Positions 43,943 to 53,581 of a stretch of DNA of 64,000 nt are shown here, piece after piece. Made by a program: the position numbers and the translations under genes. The DNA is from Aquisalinus flavus (GTDB lineage Bacteria; Pseudomonadota; Alphaproteobacteria; Caulobacterales; Parvularculaceae). Within the stretch, counting starts at the first letter, position 1. The number at the start of each line of letters is the position of its first letter. The notes below the pieces were generated by a model that was given only the letters and a program-made list of their open reading frames with translations, did no database searches and was not told the origin of the DNA. The DNA lies in NCBI RefSeq assembly GCF_022559625.1, contig NZ_CP042288.1, positions 2,242,155 to 2,306,154 on the forward strand, given 5' to 3'.

Positions 43943-46093
43943 ATGATCAATAGGCGGAGTTTGTTGAGCCTTGCCGCAACAGGAACCATCGCAGCGACAA
44001 TGGACGTTACCCATGCGAATGACACGCTGGTTCGCGAGTTCAATGTTGCGCCCGATGGCAATGATGAAAATGACGGATCACCGGCATTGCCGCTTCGTAC
44101 TATTCAGGAAGCGCAACGCCGGGTGCGCGAAGCCCGAAAGGCCGGTGCCACCGAGAAGATTTTGATTTGGCTCGCCGAAGGCATCTATTCCATTCGCGAG
44201 ACTCTGGTCTTCAACGCCCTCGACGCCGGCCCGGGCTCCCCTCTGGTTATTCGCGCCAGACCGGGTGCAAGCGTGACGATTTCTGGCGGCGTTCCACTCG
44301 ACGACTGGCACCTTGCGCCAGCGATCACTGAAGCCCCGCTTTCGAGTCGCGGCAAGATCTGGGTCACGACTCTTCCCCAGGGAATTGGGCGTACCAACAC
44401 GCTGTTCGATGGCGCAGGGTTGCTCCGTCGCGCCCAGGCGCCCGCCTTCACCCACGCTGACACAGCTGACAACTGGACGGGGACGGAAGAACAGCACATC
44501 GCGGTGCGCGTCACTGAAAAAGACAGGCTGCGCAACAGCCTTCAACCGGCCGCACAGGGGGCTCAGGTTAAAATAATCGGCGCTGCTCCGTGGACAATGA
44601 ATTACCTCAACATAAAATACGCTACCGAAGGCAAAATTTCTTTCGAGGAGAGGTCGTCCTACGCGGCAGCTGCACCAAGACACTATCTCTCCCCCGATTC
44701 AGTATATGTCGAGAATACCTTTGCCGGCCTGACTGAACCAGGCAGCTGGGTCATCGATCATGCTCGACGACACATCTACCTCTGGCCGAGATCTGATAGC
44801 CCGCGCGGTATAGTCGTCCCCGCGCTCATAGAACTCGTCCGTGTCGAGGGGGATATCCAGTATGATCTGCCCTCTGATAAACCAGTTAGCAACATTCACT
44901 TTGCCGATATCACCTTCACCCATGGTGATCGGTATGATTTTTCCGGTCGCACAGGCCTCGGCCTGCAGCATGACTGGGAAAGGTTCGATTCATCAACCGC
45001 TCTGGTTCGCTTCCGCGGGGTTGAAGACTGCTCAGTGACTAATTGCGCCTTCCAGCATAGCGGTGGCACCGGCATTCGGGTCGATTTGCATGGCCGCCGC
45101 GTTTCCATTCGCAGTAACCGATTTAGGAATTTGGGCGCTTGTGCGATTCTGTTGGCGGGCTATGGCCCAGGCACGAAGGACGTTAATGGTCACAACAGGA
45201 TCATTGGTAATACAATCGAGAGCATCGGGGAACTCTGGTCGCACAGTTCTGGCATCTGGGCATGGCAGAGCGGGTCCAATGAAATCTCTCACAACGTTTT
45301 GAAGAACCTTCCCTATACCGGGATATGCGTATCAGGCCGCATTTCCTTCGATCCAGACGGCACAAACCAATGCAGCCGGACAGTTCGATGGCATGAACTT
45401 CAGGAGAGCGATGATCTGGATAGCCTGGAAGACGTGGAGAAATATCTGCATGCGCGAGAGAACATTGTTGCGCAGAATGACATTTCACACGTTCTACAAA
45501 AGATAAATGACGGAAATGGAATCTACATTTCTGGCAGCGGCCACGGCAATCTGGTACTGTCCAACTATATCCACGACTGCCCGAGCGAACTTTTCGGCCA
45601 CGCAATCCGGTGCGATGACCTGCAGGATGAAACGACTATCAGCAGAAACCTGATAGCCAGATTTGGTGGTTCGGGAACAGGTGTTGTTTCAAAGGGCCGA
45701 AACCACATCACCTACAATATCATTACAGAACCAGTCGGCAGCATATTGAGAGGAATGATTCTTCTGTCGAAGACCCCTTCGAGTGACTTCCGGGGAGCTG
45801 TCATCCAGGGCAATATTCTCATGGGAAATGACGCAAACCAGCCGTTCGTGTATCAGGGAGGCATTGATCGGCTCACAGAAGATGAAGCGGGTGAAATACT
45901 CATGGATCGCAATATCTACTTCAATCCCGGTCATCCGCAGGAAGCCGAAGATCACCTTGCCTGGGCGCACGCGCGAAGCCTCGACAGGAATAGTACGGCT
46001 GAAGATCCCGGCATCCTCAAAGTCACCAGACACGGACCGGTTCTCGTCCCTGACGCGGTCGCAATGCGGTTCGGATGGGAAAATACCGGCTGA
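43943..46093 (+). CDS. GH141-like right-handed beta-helix glycosidase, possible Tat export
   Basis: 716 residues from the ATG at 43943 (GTGGAG 7 bases upstream). The signal MINRRSLLSLAATGTIAA has twin arginines and suggests Tat export. EFNVAPDGNDENDGSPALPL starts the beta-helix, with repeated rungs (NIHFADITFTHGDRYD, CSVTNCAFQHSGGTGIRV, NRIIGNTIESIG, NEISHNVLKNLPYTGICVSG, RENIVAQNDISHV). This order is typical of GH141; one characterised member is an alpha-L-fucosidase acting on pectin. Family call from pattern. Activity on fucose or xylose is open. It stands divergent from the receptor. Confidence 0.78.
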   Translation: MINRRSLLSLAATGTIAATMDVTHANDTLVREFNVAPDGNDENDGSPALPLRTIQEAQRRVREARKAGATEKILIWLAEGIYSIRETLVFNALDAGPGSPLVIRARPGASVTISGGVPLDDWHLAPAITEAPLSSRGKIWVTTLPQGIGRTNTLFDGAGLLRRAQAPAFTHADTADNWTGTEEQHIAVRVTEKDRLRNSLQPAAQGAQVKIIGAAPWTMNYLNIKYATEGKISFEERSSYAAAAPRHYLSPDSVYVENTFAGLTEPGSWVIDHARRHIYLWPRSDSPRGIVVPALIELVRVEGDIQYDLPSDKPVSNIHFADITFTHGDRYDFSGRTGLGLQHDWERFDSSTALVRFRGVEDCSVTNCAFQHSGGTGIRVDLHGRRVSIRSNRFRNLGACAILLAGYGPGTKDVNGHNRIIGNTIESIGELWSHSSGIWAWQSGSNEISHNVLKNLPYTGICVSGRISFDPDGTNQCSRTVRWHELQESDDLDSLEDVEKYLHARENIVAQNDISHVLQKINDGNGIYISGSGHGNLVLSNYIHDCPSELFGHAIRCDDLQDETTISRNLIARFGGSGTGVVSKGRNHITYNIITEPVGSILRGMILLSKTPSSDFRGAVIQGNILMGNDANQPFVYQGGIDRLTEDEAGEILMDRNIYFNPGHPQEAEDHLAWAHARSLDRNSTAEDPGILKVTRHGPVLVPDAVAMRFGWENTG

Positions 46094-46129
46094 ATCAGAT
46101 AGGTTGTCGCTCAGGACGTTTTGTCGTCA

Positions 46130-46295
46130 GACTTGCCTAGGGCCAGGACCCGTAGCGAGTAGCATTTGGTTGCGGTGAACTGAACGGCTGCGAGGAAGTT
46201 TCTGGCGAGAATGTCATATCTTGTTGCGATGCGCCCGAAATCTTTCAGCCTGTGACCTGCGCCCCTGAAACTGGATCGTTTCTTTTTGGAGTTTC
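46130..46295 (-). pseudogene. IS5-type transposase C-terminal remnant
   Basis: The leftward frame contains HRLKDFGRIATRYDILARNF followed by LAAVQFTAT. This is the C terminus of IS5/IS427-group transposases (RLKD..RIATRYDK.A..FLAA..LAA). The catalytic part is absent. It lies beside the second copy of the interspersed repeat. Confidence 0.65.
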
Positions 46296-46445
46296 CGTTA
46301 TTCCGGAACCGCCTGACGAGCACCAGAGACGCCCGGTCAAAATGGCCGGAATTGGGCGAATAGCTGGTCTCTCTGTGCACGGAACATAGCGCAATTTCAA
46401 GGCTAAGAATTTGAAATTCAAAGAGCAATCACAAGGACTTACAGA

Positions 46446-46680
46446 GACCCCGGTTCGCTCGGAAAATGCTGGCGGATGACGAGCTGATCGAACGGGTCCG
46501 GGGCAGGATTTCCCTGAAGGGCGGAAAAATACAGGGAATTTTGGGCATTCTCGCCGCGAGCCAGCGCTTGCTGCCCCGGATCGTCTCGTTATATCAGCGG
46601 GTTACCGAAAGTTGCCGTGAGATGAAAACAGGGAATAGTAATTTTGGAAACAGGGAATTCACGAATTCGGGCAGGCAAAA
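46446..46680 (+). repeat. interspersed repeat, copy 2
   Basis: Begins ACCCCGGTTCGCTCGGAAAA, then TGCTGGCGG, CTGATCGAACGGGTC and AAAATACAGGGAA, matching the copy at 6522 in order and orientation. The later half has further CAGGGAA words. Together with the IS5 relic it marks the right edge of the polysaccharide locus. Confidence 0.6.
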
Positions 46681-46686
46681 GTTGTG

Positions 46687-48132
46687 CTATTCCAGCCCTT
46701 CGCCCTGGTTTTCAAAGGCTAACCAGCCCCCACCCAACGCCCGGTAGACGGAAATTTCCGCGACAAGCAGGTCCTGCTGGCGGGCGGCTATGTCGGCATT
46801 CAGCGCTGTGAGGCGCAGGCCCGCATCCAGTGCCGGAAACAGGGTGTCGGTGTTGGCATTGTATCGCTGCAGGGCAAGCGCGTAGGCCCGTTCCCGGTTG
46901 CTGCGCGCAGCAACCAGCCCGTCCAGTTCCTTCGCTGTGTAGACATAGGCCGCAAGCGCGGTTTCAAGTTCGGCCAGGGCGTTCAGGATTATTGCTTCAT
47001 ATTCTGTGCCGGCAGCACCAAGCCGGCTGCGGGCGATCGCGATGTCCGCCCGCTGGGCACCGCTATCGAACAGGGACCACCGTGCGCCGCCACTGAGCGA
47101 CCAGGTCTGGCTCGCCGCATCGAACAAGTCCTCGACATTGGCAGCGGACAGGCCGGCGACTCCAGTCAGGGAAAAGCTGGGCAGGAGATCAGTCATTTCA
47201 ACGCCGACGAGTTCACTCGCCGCTGCAGCCCGCCGTTCAGCCGCGCGAATGTCGGGCCGACGCCGCAACAGGTCACTGGGCAAGCCGACCGGGATGCGGG
47301 CGCTCGGGATCATCTGCGGGCCGGCGGCGAGCAGGCTTTCCATGACATCCGCCGGCTGTTGCCCGGTCAAGAACGCGATGCGCGCCGCCGCCGCGCGCTG
47401 TCCGGCGAGTAATCGATGACGGCGGGCCGCCAGTTCCGTCACATCGGCGCGGGCGCGCACGAGGTCGAAATCGGCGGCAAGGCCCTGATCCACGACCTGC
47501 TGCGTCAGATCGACGATCCGCGAGGCGAGCTCGATATTGCGTCCGGCGGCGGCGTCCTGCGCCTGAAGGCCGCGCAGTTCGGCATAGGCGATCCCGATTT
47601 CCGCAAAGACCGTGACCATGACCGCGCGGCGGTCGCCTTCAGTGGCCTCTAGCTGCGCCTCTGCGGCGTTCTCCAGCCGCAGCAGCCGGCCGAAGATGTC
47701 GAGTTCCCAGGTCAGGTTCACATTGAGATCGAACAGGTTCTGGATCGATGACGACCCGGGCGTGACGCCAAAGCCGCCAGCGGTTTCGCTGGCCTGCGCG
47801 CGTGAGGCGGAAGACGATCCGGATAAGAAGGGCCGCCTGCGGGCCTGGGCTATGGCACGGTTTGCGCGTGCCTCCTCGACGCGGTAGGCCGCGAGCCGCA
47901 CATCGGTATTCGCGCCTGCCGCTGTTTCCATAAGGGCGGAAAGAACCGGGTCGTCGAAGCGATCCCACCACGCCATTTCGACATCAAGGGAAACGTCGAT
48001 CCGGTCGGCCTCTGTCGTCATGATATCCGTGACTTGAATATCGTGTGCGGGCGGCGCGGTATAATCTGGCCCGATGGAGCAGCCAGCCAGAAGCGTCATT
48101 GGTAGCAGGGAGAGGATTGCGATGCGGGTCAT
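46687..48132 (-). CDS. RND efflux outer-membrane lipoprotein, NodT family
   Basis: 481 residues. Lipobox LLPMTLLAGC, then SIGPDYTAPP, the standard opening of NodT-type factors. Two OEP domains follow with long helices (LAAYRVEEARANRAIAQARR) and the hinge VPLPSDLLRRRPDIRAAERR-type motif (seen as VGLPSDLLRRRPDIRAAER). It forms the outer-membrane channel of a tripartite pump. Overlaps the RND gene by 4 bases. Confidence 0.92.
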   Translation of the reverse strand: MTRIAILSLLPMTLLAGCSIGPDYTAPPAHDIQVTDIMTTEADRIDVSLDVEMAWWDRFDDPVLSALMETAAGANTDVRLAAYRVEEARANRAIAQARRRPFLSGSSSASRAQASETAGGFGVTPGSSSIQNLFDLNVNLTWELDIFGRLLRLENAAEAQLEATEGDRRAVMVTVFAEIGIAYAELRGLQAQDAAAGRNIELASRIVDLTQQVVDQGLAADFDLVRARADVTELAARRHRLLAGQRAAAARIAFLTGQQPADVMESLLAAGPQMIPSARIPVGLPSDLLRRRPDIRAAERRAAAASELVGVEMTDLLPSFSLTGVAGLSAANVEDLFDAASQTWSLSGGARWSLFDSGAQRADIAIARSRLGAAGTEYEAIILNALAELETALAAYVYTAKELDGLVAARSNRERAYALALQRYNANTDTLFPALDAGLRLTALNADIAARQQDLLVAEISVYRALGGGWLAFENQGEGLE

Positions 48133-51100
48133 GACAGCGCCCCCGATGCGAAGGCAGACGGTGGTGGTGTCTTGTCTGACCGGGACGGCCTGATCCCGAA
48201 GAACAGGCAGTATAGCACCGGCGTCAAGCCCAGCGATATGACCAGCGTGCCAAGGCCAAGACCGAAGGCGAGCGCGCTCGCCATGCCGAAGAACAGGATG
48301 TCCTTTGCGATGATGAGCGGCAACAGGCCGATGACCGTTGTGATGGTAGACATCAGTATCGGCCAGAGCCGCCGTTTGCAGGCGCTGATGACGGCCGAGG
48401 CAGGATCGCGCTTCTCTTCGCGCAGCTCGATGTCGATCCGGTCGACAAGCACGATCGAATTGTTGATCAGAATGCCGACAAGCGCGAACAGGCCGAGGAT
48501 GACCATGAAGCCGAAGGTCGCCTGCATCAGGAACAGCCCGACGGCAGCACCGATGATGACGAAGGGCAGTGTCAGGAACAATATGGCCGGCCGCTTGAAG
48601 CCGTTGAACTGCAGCACAAGGATGATCAGGAAGATCGAGAAGATCAGCGGCATGGTCGCAGCAAGGGCCGCATTGGTCGCGTTGATCTCGTTCAGCAGGC
48701 CGTCGAATTCCACATAGTGCCCCGGCGCGAGAGTAGCATTGAATGCCGCCATTTTCGGCGCAATGATCGGCACCATGTCCTGCGGAGTCAGGCGGGGGTT
48801 GCGGCCCTGGATCGTGACAGTCCGGGTCAGGTCCTCCCGCTGGATAAAGGCATAGCCAGGCGCACGGTCGACGCTGGCAATCTGCGACAGTGGAATGGCT
48901 TCTCCCGTGGTCGAGGAATAGACCGACGAGGTGCGCAACCGGTCGATGCTGCCGCGTTCATCCCCGGCGCTGCGGATGACGATCGGGATGACCTCGTCAC
49001 CATCGCGGAACTGGGATACCGGGGTGCCTGTGGCAAACTGGGCGAGCAGGCGGGCAACATCGCTGGAGGTGACTCCGGCGATCCGAGCGGCTTGCTGGTC
49101 GACCCGGACTTCCAGTCGGTCGATGCGGTTATACCAGTCCGACCAGACGTCGATCGTCCCCGGAACGTCCAGCAGGATCCGTTCCAGCTCCGTTGCCTTC
49201 TCGAACAGATATTCAGCATCCGGACCCTTGACCTGGATCTCCATGACATTGGGGTCGGATTGACCGAGGAACATGCGCGACACCCTCGCGTTTACATCGG
49301 GAACGGCGATCCGGAAATCGTCCCGCAGCCGCGGCACGGTCGCAATCGTGGCGTCGAGATCGGTCATGTTGATGACGATGAAACCCTTGTTGGGAGCCGG
49401 ATCGACGGGCGCGAGTGACAGCACGAAGCGCGGCCCGCCAAATCCGACATAGGCAGCGTGGCTGAGGATTTCAGGATAGCGTTTCTTGTCACTAATGACC
49501 GCCATCATCTCGGTGAGGCGCGCCTGCGTGGTACGTTCGGTCACACCGGCGGGCAGATCTACGTAGACGAGGATCTGGGCGCGGTCGCTTTCAGGCAGGA
49601 ATTTCTGGTCGATCGTGCCCATCAGCATGCCGCTGAGCGCCAGGGCGGCGAGCATCAGCATGACATAGGCCCAGCGCAGCCGGAGCAGCAGCGACAGCAC
49701 TGCTCCGTACGCGTCTTCTACACCCGAGAAAATACGCTCCGAGAGAGTGGAGCGGCGCTTTGCTCCGTCGGCGCGGGTATCCGCCGGCAGGCGGACGAAA
49801 TGATAACACAGCGTGGTCGTGACGGTCATGGCGAAGACCCAGGATATCGACAGCGAGATCAGGATCACCTGGGAGATCGAGCGCGTATACTCCGCCGACG
49901 CCGTCTCGGCGATCATCAGCGGCAGGAACACGGCAATCGTGGTGGCGGAGGATGCGAGCAGTGGCAGGGCGAGCTCGGAACTGGTCTGCCTGATCGCCTG
50001 TTCCCGGTCGCCATGCTCGGTCAGCCGGCGCTTGAAGTCCTCCGAAATGACGATGCCATTGTCGACCAGAAGGCCGAGGGAAATGATCAGCGTGGCGAGG
50101 CTCATGCGTTCCAGTTGCAGCCCGAACACGCCCATGACGCCAAGCGTGGCGAGAATTACCGCCGGGATGATCGACCCGACGATAAGGCCGGTCCGTATGC
50201 CGAGGAAGATCATCACGACGATGAGGACAATGGCGAGGGTCTGAAGCATGTTGACCGAAACGCCATAGACGGCATTGCCGACCTGATCGGCTTGATAGGT
50301 GATGATGTCGAACTTCAGCCCGACAGGCAGTGTCTCGCGCAGGGCATCGATCGTCTGCGAGGCGCGGGCCGAATAATTCAGCACGGACTGGTCCGAGCGC
50401 ATCGCAAGGGTCAGGACAATGGCCTCGCGGCCATTGAAATATGCCTTGTTGCGCGGCGGGTCGACATAGCCGGCCCGCACGGTTGCGATATCGCCGAGCC
50501 GCACGAGACCCTCCGCGCCGGGCACGCTGAACAGCGTGTCCTCGATCTCGGTCAGGGAGCGATAATCGCCGGTCGGGCTAAGAACGAAGGCGGTGTCGCC
50601 GGTGTCGATCTGGCCGCCCGGCTGAATGATATTCTGGTTCTGGATGGCGCCGATGAATTCAGCGGGCGAAATGCCGATCTGGGAGGCGACCGCATCCTGA
50701 TACTCGATGAATATCTGTTCGGGCTGGGCCCCGACGATCTCGACCTTCTTGGTCCCCGGAATGGTCAGCAACTGGTCGCGCAGATGCTGGGCGTAGTCAT
50801 AGAGCTCCTTCTGGGGGTAATCATCACCCCACAAGGCAAGGGTGATGATCGCAACATCGCCGAAATCGTCATTGATCAGCGGCGCGTTCGTGCCTTCTGG
50901 CAGGCGTGCCGCCGCGTCCGTGATCTTTTCGCGCATCTGGTCGAATATCTGGTCAAGATCCGTAAACTGATCGTCGATGACCGGGTGAATGATGGATACG
51001 CCATCCATCGATGTCGAGCGGATCTCTTTGAGCTCGGACAGGCCGGTGAGCGCCTCCTCAAGGGGCTTGGTTACCAGCATTTCCACCCGGGCAGCGTCGA

Positions 51101-51260
51101 GGCCGGGATAGGTCGTGACGACCACGGCCTCCCGCACCAGGATTTCCGGGTCCTCGCGGGCGGGGAGGTTGAAATAGCTGTACACGCCATAGGCCATGAT
51201 CAGGCCGACAATCAGGAAAACCGCGGACTGAAATCGCAAGGCGAGGATGGAAATGTTCAT
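48129..51260 (-). CDS. RND-family efflux inner-membrane transporter
   Basis: 1043 residues with the expected 12 membrane helices and two large periplasmic loops. Family marks: FNLPAREDPEILVREAVVVT, GLLVDNGIVISEDFKRR in helix 4 region, and GIRTGLIVGSIIPAVI. Drug/proton antiport is likely; the proton-relay Asp usually found in helix 4 is not obvious as a DD pair here. The operon order is membrane fusion protein, transporter, outer-membrane factor. The substrate is unknown. Confidence 0.93.
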   Translation of the reverse strand: MNISILALRFQSAVFLIVGLIMAYGVYSYFNLPAREDPEILVREAVVVTTYPGLDAARVEMLVTKPLEEALTGLSELKEIRSTSMDGVSIIHPVIDDQFTDLDQIFDQMREKITDAAARLPEGTNAPLINDDFGDVAIITLALWGDDYPQKELYDYAQHLRDQLLTIPGTKKVEIVGAQPEQIFIEYQDAVASQIGISPAEFIGAIQNQNIIQPGGQIDTGDTAFVLSPTGDYRSLTEIEDTLFSVPGAEGLVRLGDIATVRAGYVDPPRNKAYFNGREAIVLTLAMRSDQSVLNYSARASQTIDALRETLPVGLKFDIITYQADQVGNAVYGVSVNMLQTLAIVLIVVMIFLGIRTGLIVGSIIPAVILATLGVMGVFGLQLERMSLATLIISLGLLVDNGIVISEDFKRRLTEHGDREQAIRQTSSELALPLLASSATTIAVFLPLMIAETASAEYTRSISQVILISLSISWVFAMTVTTTLCYHFVRLPADTRADGAKRRSTLSERIFSGVEDAYGAVLSLLLRLRWAYVMLMLAALALSGMLMGTIDQKFLPESDRAQILVYVDLPAGVTERTTQARLTEMMAVISDKKRYPEILSHAAYVGFGGPRFVLSLAPVDPAPNKGFIVINMTDLDATIATVPRLRDDFRIAVPDVNARVSRMFLGQSDPNVMEIQVKGPDAEYLFEKATELERILLDVPGTIDVWSDWYNRIDRLEVRVDQQAARIAGVTSSDVARLLAQFATGTPVSQFRDGDEVIPIVIRSAGDERGSIDRLRTSSVYSSTTGEAIPLSQIASVDRAPGYAFIQREDLTRTVTIQGRNPRLTPQDMVPIIAPKMAAFNATLAPGHYVEFDGLLNEINATNAALAATMPLIFSIFLIILVLQFNGFKRPAILFLTLPFVIIGAAVGLFLMQATFGFMVILGLFALVGILINNSIVLVDRIDIELREEKRDPASAVISACKRRLWPILMSTITTVIGLLPLIIAKDILFFGMASALAFGLGLGTLVISLGLTPVLYCLFFGIRPSRSDKTPPPSAFASGALS

Positions 51261-51275
51261 CAGGGCTGCCTGCGC

Positions 51276-52367
51276 CTACTCGTTGAACTGCCGGACGCCG
51301 ACGCCGAGCGGGGCAACGATCTCGCCGTCCCGCAAGGATGGCAGACCACGGGCGATGATGAGGTCCCCCATCTCGATGCCTGACAGAACCTGAATGCCGT
51401 CATCGGTGATGGCGCCCAGCTGGACCGGGCGCATCGATACCTGACCAGTGGCCGGGTCGACGCCAAACACGATCCCGCGGTCGCCGGAAGATGCGAGATA
51501 GGCCGTCAACGGAATGGATGGGGCGCTGCCGGCGCCAATGTCGCTCCGTCCCGGCACCTCGACGCGCAGACCGGGCCGCAGCCCGCGGGAGTCCGCCAGA
51601 GCGAGGCTGACCGGATAGAGGCCCGACAGACCCGCCGCATTACCGACTTCCGAGACCGTCGCGCGCCGGGCCTCGCCGGAGGGGCGAACCACAAGCTCGG
51701 TCTGATGGCCCCGGACGAACAGGTCTAGCGCGCCAACGGGCAGGCTGACGACCGCTTCCAGTCCGCCATCATCGCCGATGATGCGATAGACCGGCTGTCC
51801 GGCGGCGGCAATTTGGGAGGGCTCGACAAGGCGGTCGACGATCTGTCCGTCATAGGGTGCGGTGAGGATGGTCTCGGACAGTCGCTGTTGCGCCTGGCCG
51901 ACCAGCGCCTCGAGACTGCCGACGCGTGCCTCTGCGCTTGCCAGCCGGGCGACGGCCACATCGATGTCCGATTGCGACACCGCGCCGGTGCCCGCCATCG
52001 CCATCAGACGGTCATTATTGCGTTGCGCCTCGGATAACTCCGCCTGCGCGCCGATCAGGGTCGCCGCCAGTTCATCCACGGCCAGAGAGAGCTCGGTGTT
52101 GTCGAGCCGCGCAAGCGTGTCACCGCGCAGGAAGGGGTCGCCGAGGTCCAGGGTCAGCTCGATAACCTGACCGGAACGCAGAAAGCTGAGGTCAGAGCGC
52201 TGCTTGGCGCGCAGCGTGCCGGCATAGACGGGAGCAGACCGGCTCCCATACGCCCCGACCTCGACGACCTCGACGGCCCGTGGCGCAGGCGTGGCCTCGG
52301 ATGCCGGGTCCGCACATCCGGTCGCGATCGACAACGTACCGAGGATGATAGCAAAAGGCCGTTTCAA
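51276..52367 (-). CDS. RND efflux membrane fusion lipoprotein
   Basis: 363 residues. Lipobox LSIATGC. HlyD/AcrA-type order: GTLRAKQRSDLSFLRSGQVI (lipoyl half), coiled-coil hairpin with LIGAQAELSEAQRNNDRLMA, LTAPYDGQIVDRLVEPSQIA (second lipoyl half), then beta-barrel and membrane-proximal domains. First gene of the pump operon. It has an AraC-type tandem site 68 bases upstream of its start. Confidence 0.92.
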   Translation of the reverse strand: MKRPFAIILGTLSIATGCADPASEATPAPRAVEVVEVGAYGSRSAPVYAGTLRAKQRSDLSFLRSGQVIELTLDLGDPFLRGDTLARLDNTELSLAVDELAATLIGAQAELSEAQRNNDRLMAMAGTGAVSQSDIDVAVARLASAEARVGSLEALVGQAQQRLSETILTAPYDGQIVDRLVEPSQIAAAGQPVYRIIGDDGGLEAVVSLPVGALDLFVRGHQTELVVRPSGEARRATVSEVGNAAGLSGLYPVSLALADSRGLRPGLRVEVPGRSDIGAGSAPSIPLTAYLASSGDRGIVFGVDPATGQVSMRPVQLGAITDDGIQVLSGIEMGDLIIARGLPSLRDGEIVAPLGVGVRQFNE

Positions 52368-52434
52368 CGTTCATGCCCCCACACAACTAACTCCTCACGA
52401 GAGTTCAGCATGTAGAGGCATTTCGCGAGTGGCT

Positions 52435-52464
52435 ATTTCGGTCAGGAGGTAACAGTTTCAGTCA
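52435..52464 (+). promoter_or_regulatory. tandem half-sites upstream of the efflux operon, predicted AraC operator
   Basis: ATTTCGGTCA (52435-52444) and GTTTCAGTCA (52455-52464) stand with an exact 20-base period. The same arrangement recurs at 53486 and 59457. Two-turn direct half-sites fit an AraC-type regulator. Confidence 0.6.
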
Positions 52465-52529
52465 ATTCGGACACTTGACAGAAAGTACAGGATCCTTTTC
52501 TCGCATTGATACAGATTCAATTGTCGAGA

Positions 52530-52898
52530 CTAATTGATGCGTCCGGATTTCTTCAGCCTTGACTGGAAGTACCACATCAGCGGTGTCGGGATCAGTTCCA
52601 GAGCGATTATGGCGATAATGGCGGGATCGGGGGCATAGAGGACGAGCGCCGCTGCGCGGACAATGCCCCCGAGGAACAGGGCCGCGAGCAGGAAGCGGAA
52701 CAAGCCGGTCTCAGCCGGTTTCCAGGTGACATAGAAGAACCCTAGCGCCGTCGATGCCCAGATCGCGCCGATAAACCGGTGGGAATTGTCCTCAAACGGA
52801 GCTATGGCGCCATCATAGGGCTCGAGGATAACGCCGATGCCTGTCGCGATCGCGATGATGCCGTACAGGACCAGGAAGACGCGAATGAACAGCAGCAT
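52530..52898 (-). CDS. DUF4345-like small membrane protein
   Basis: 122 residues with four hydrophobic segments (LFIRVFLVLYGIIAIATGI, AIWASTALGFFYV, FLLAALFLGGIV, IIAIIALELIPTP). The HRFIGAIWASTALGFFYV pattern fits DUF4345, a family of unknown function. The start is preceded by GAGAGAGA. Its gene is 14 bases behind the other small membrane protein gene. Confidence 0.7.
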   Translation of the reverse strand: MLLFIRVFLVLYGIIAIATGIGVILEPYDGAIAPFEDNSHRFIGAIWASTALGFFYVTWKPAETGLFRFLLAALFLGGIVRAAALVLYAPDPAIIAIIALELIPTPLMWYFQSRLKKSGRIN

Positions 52899-52912
52899 TT
52901 TTCAGTCTCTCT

Positions 52913-53368
52913 CTAAATATCATCGTCCGGTTTGTGCAGACCCAGAAAGCAGATGGCAGCGATGATCATGGGTATGGCGAAAGGAACATGCATCAGAATG
53001 TGGCGAAGTGACGGGTCGGGTACGAACGCGCTCCAGGTCAGCATGTCGACCAGGATTACCAGCACGAGGGTCACCAAATGGAAATATCCGGCCAGCCTGA
53101 ACTGATATTTATAGAGAGCGATCAGCACGAAGACTGCAGGCAGGATGTCGCCGATCGCCTTGAATATCGCAGTTATCCTCGCATATTTGGCGGCCTCGGG
53201 CGTCGTTGTAGGTATGGAGAACGCCCCTTCGGCGGCACCGTGAAAGAAGATCCAGAATGCGCCGATGCCGATCAGCATGATGGAGGAGACAAGACTGGAC
53301 CAGACGCCGACACGCACCGGCAAGGGCAAGTCAGCGTCTAGAGGATTTCTGAACACCACAATCTTCAC
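52913..53368 (-). CDS. small membrane protein, unknown function
   Basis: About 152 residues with four membrane segments (SLVSSIMLIGIGAFWIFFHG, ILPAVFVLIALYK, LVTLVLVILVDMLT, VPFAIPMIIAAICFLGL). I do not recognise the family. The start is uncertain: GTG at 53368 or 53359. A frame reaching a TTG at 53506 overlaps the predicted operator and has no signal of translation, so I did not use it. Confidence 0.6.
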   Translation of the reverse strand: MKIVVFRNPLDADLPLPVRVGVWSSLVSSIMLIGIGAFWIFFHGAAEGAFSIPTTTPEAAKYARITAIFKAIGDILPAVFVLIALYKYQFRLAGYFHLVTLVLVILVDMLTWSAFVPDPSLRHILMHVPFAIPMIIAAICFLGLHKPDDDI

Positions 53369-53485
53369 CCTTCCGATATCTCTTGTGGCTATTCTCGTTA
53401 TCCGGCGACGGCTAGGACTGCCGCCGGGATTGAGATGGTCTGTCCCCGCCAATATTCCCAAACCCACTGGATGGCGCGAGTGGCC

Positions 53486-53515
53486 ATTTCGGTCAGGTAG
53501 TGGCAATTTGGGTCA
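53486..53515 (+). promoter_or_regulatory. tandem half-sites between membrane genes and the AraC gene
   Basis: ATTTCGGTCA (53486-53495) and ATTTGGGTCA (53506-53515), 20-base period, in the divergent region in front of the AraC-type gene. The flank GCGAGTGGC-ATTTCGGTCAGG is shared with the site at 52435. Autoregulation is likely. Confidence 0.6.
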
Positions 53516-53581
53516 CGCATGCCATGGGCTCTCGATTCCGGCCAAGGGGTGAGGCATGAAGTCTGAAAGGAGACCGTCAAC

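Noticed and set aside
49458-51383. 641-codon rightward open frame antisense to the efflux transporter
   Set aside because: It runs opposite to a clear RND transporter gene, has no domain and is rich in Asp, Gly, Arg and His as expected of a shadow in GC-rich DNA.
53369-53506. N-terminal extension of the membrane protein gene to a TTG
   Set aside because: The extra residues are Arg/Pro-rich without a domain and overlap the predicted AraC half-sites.
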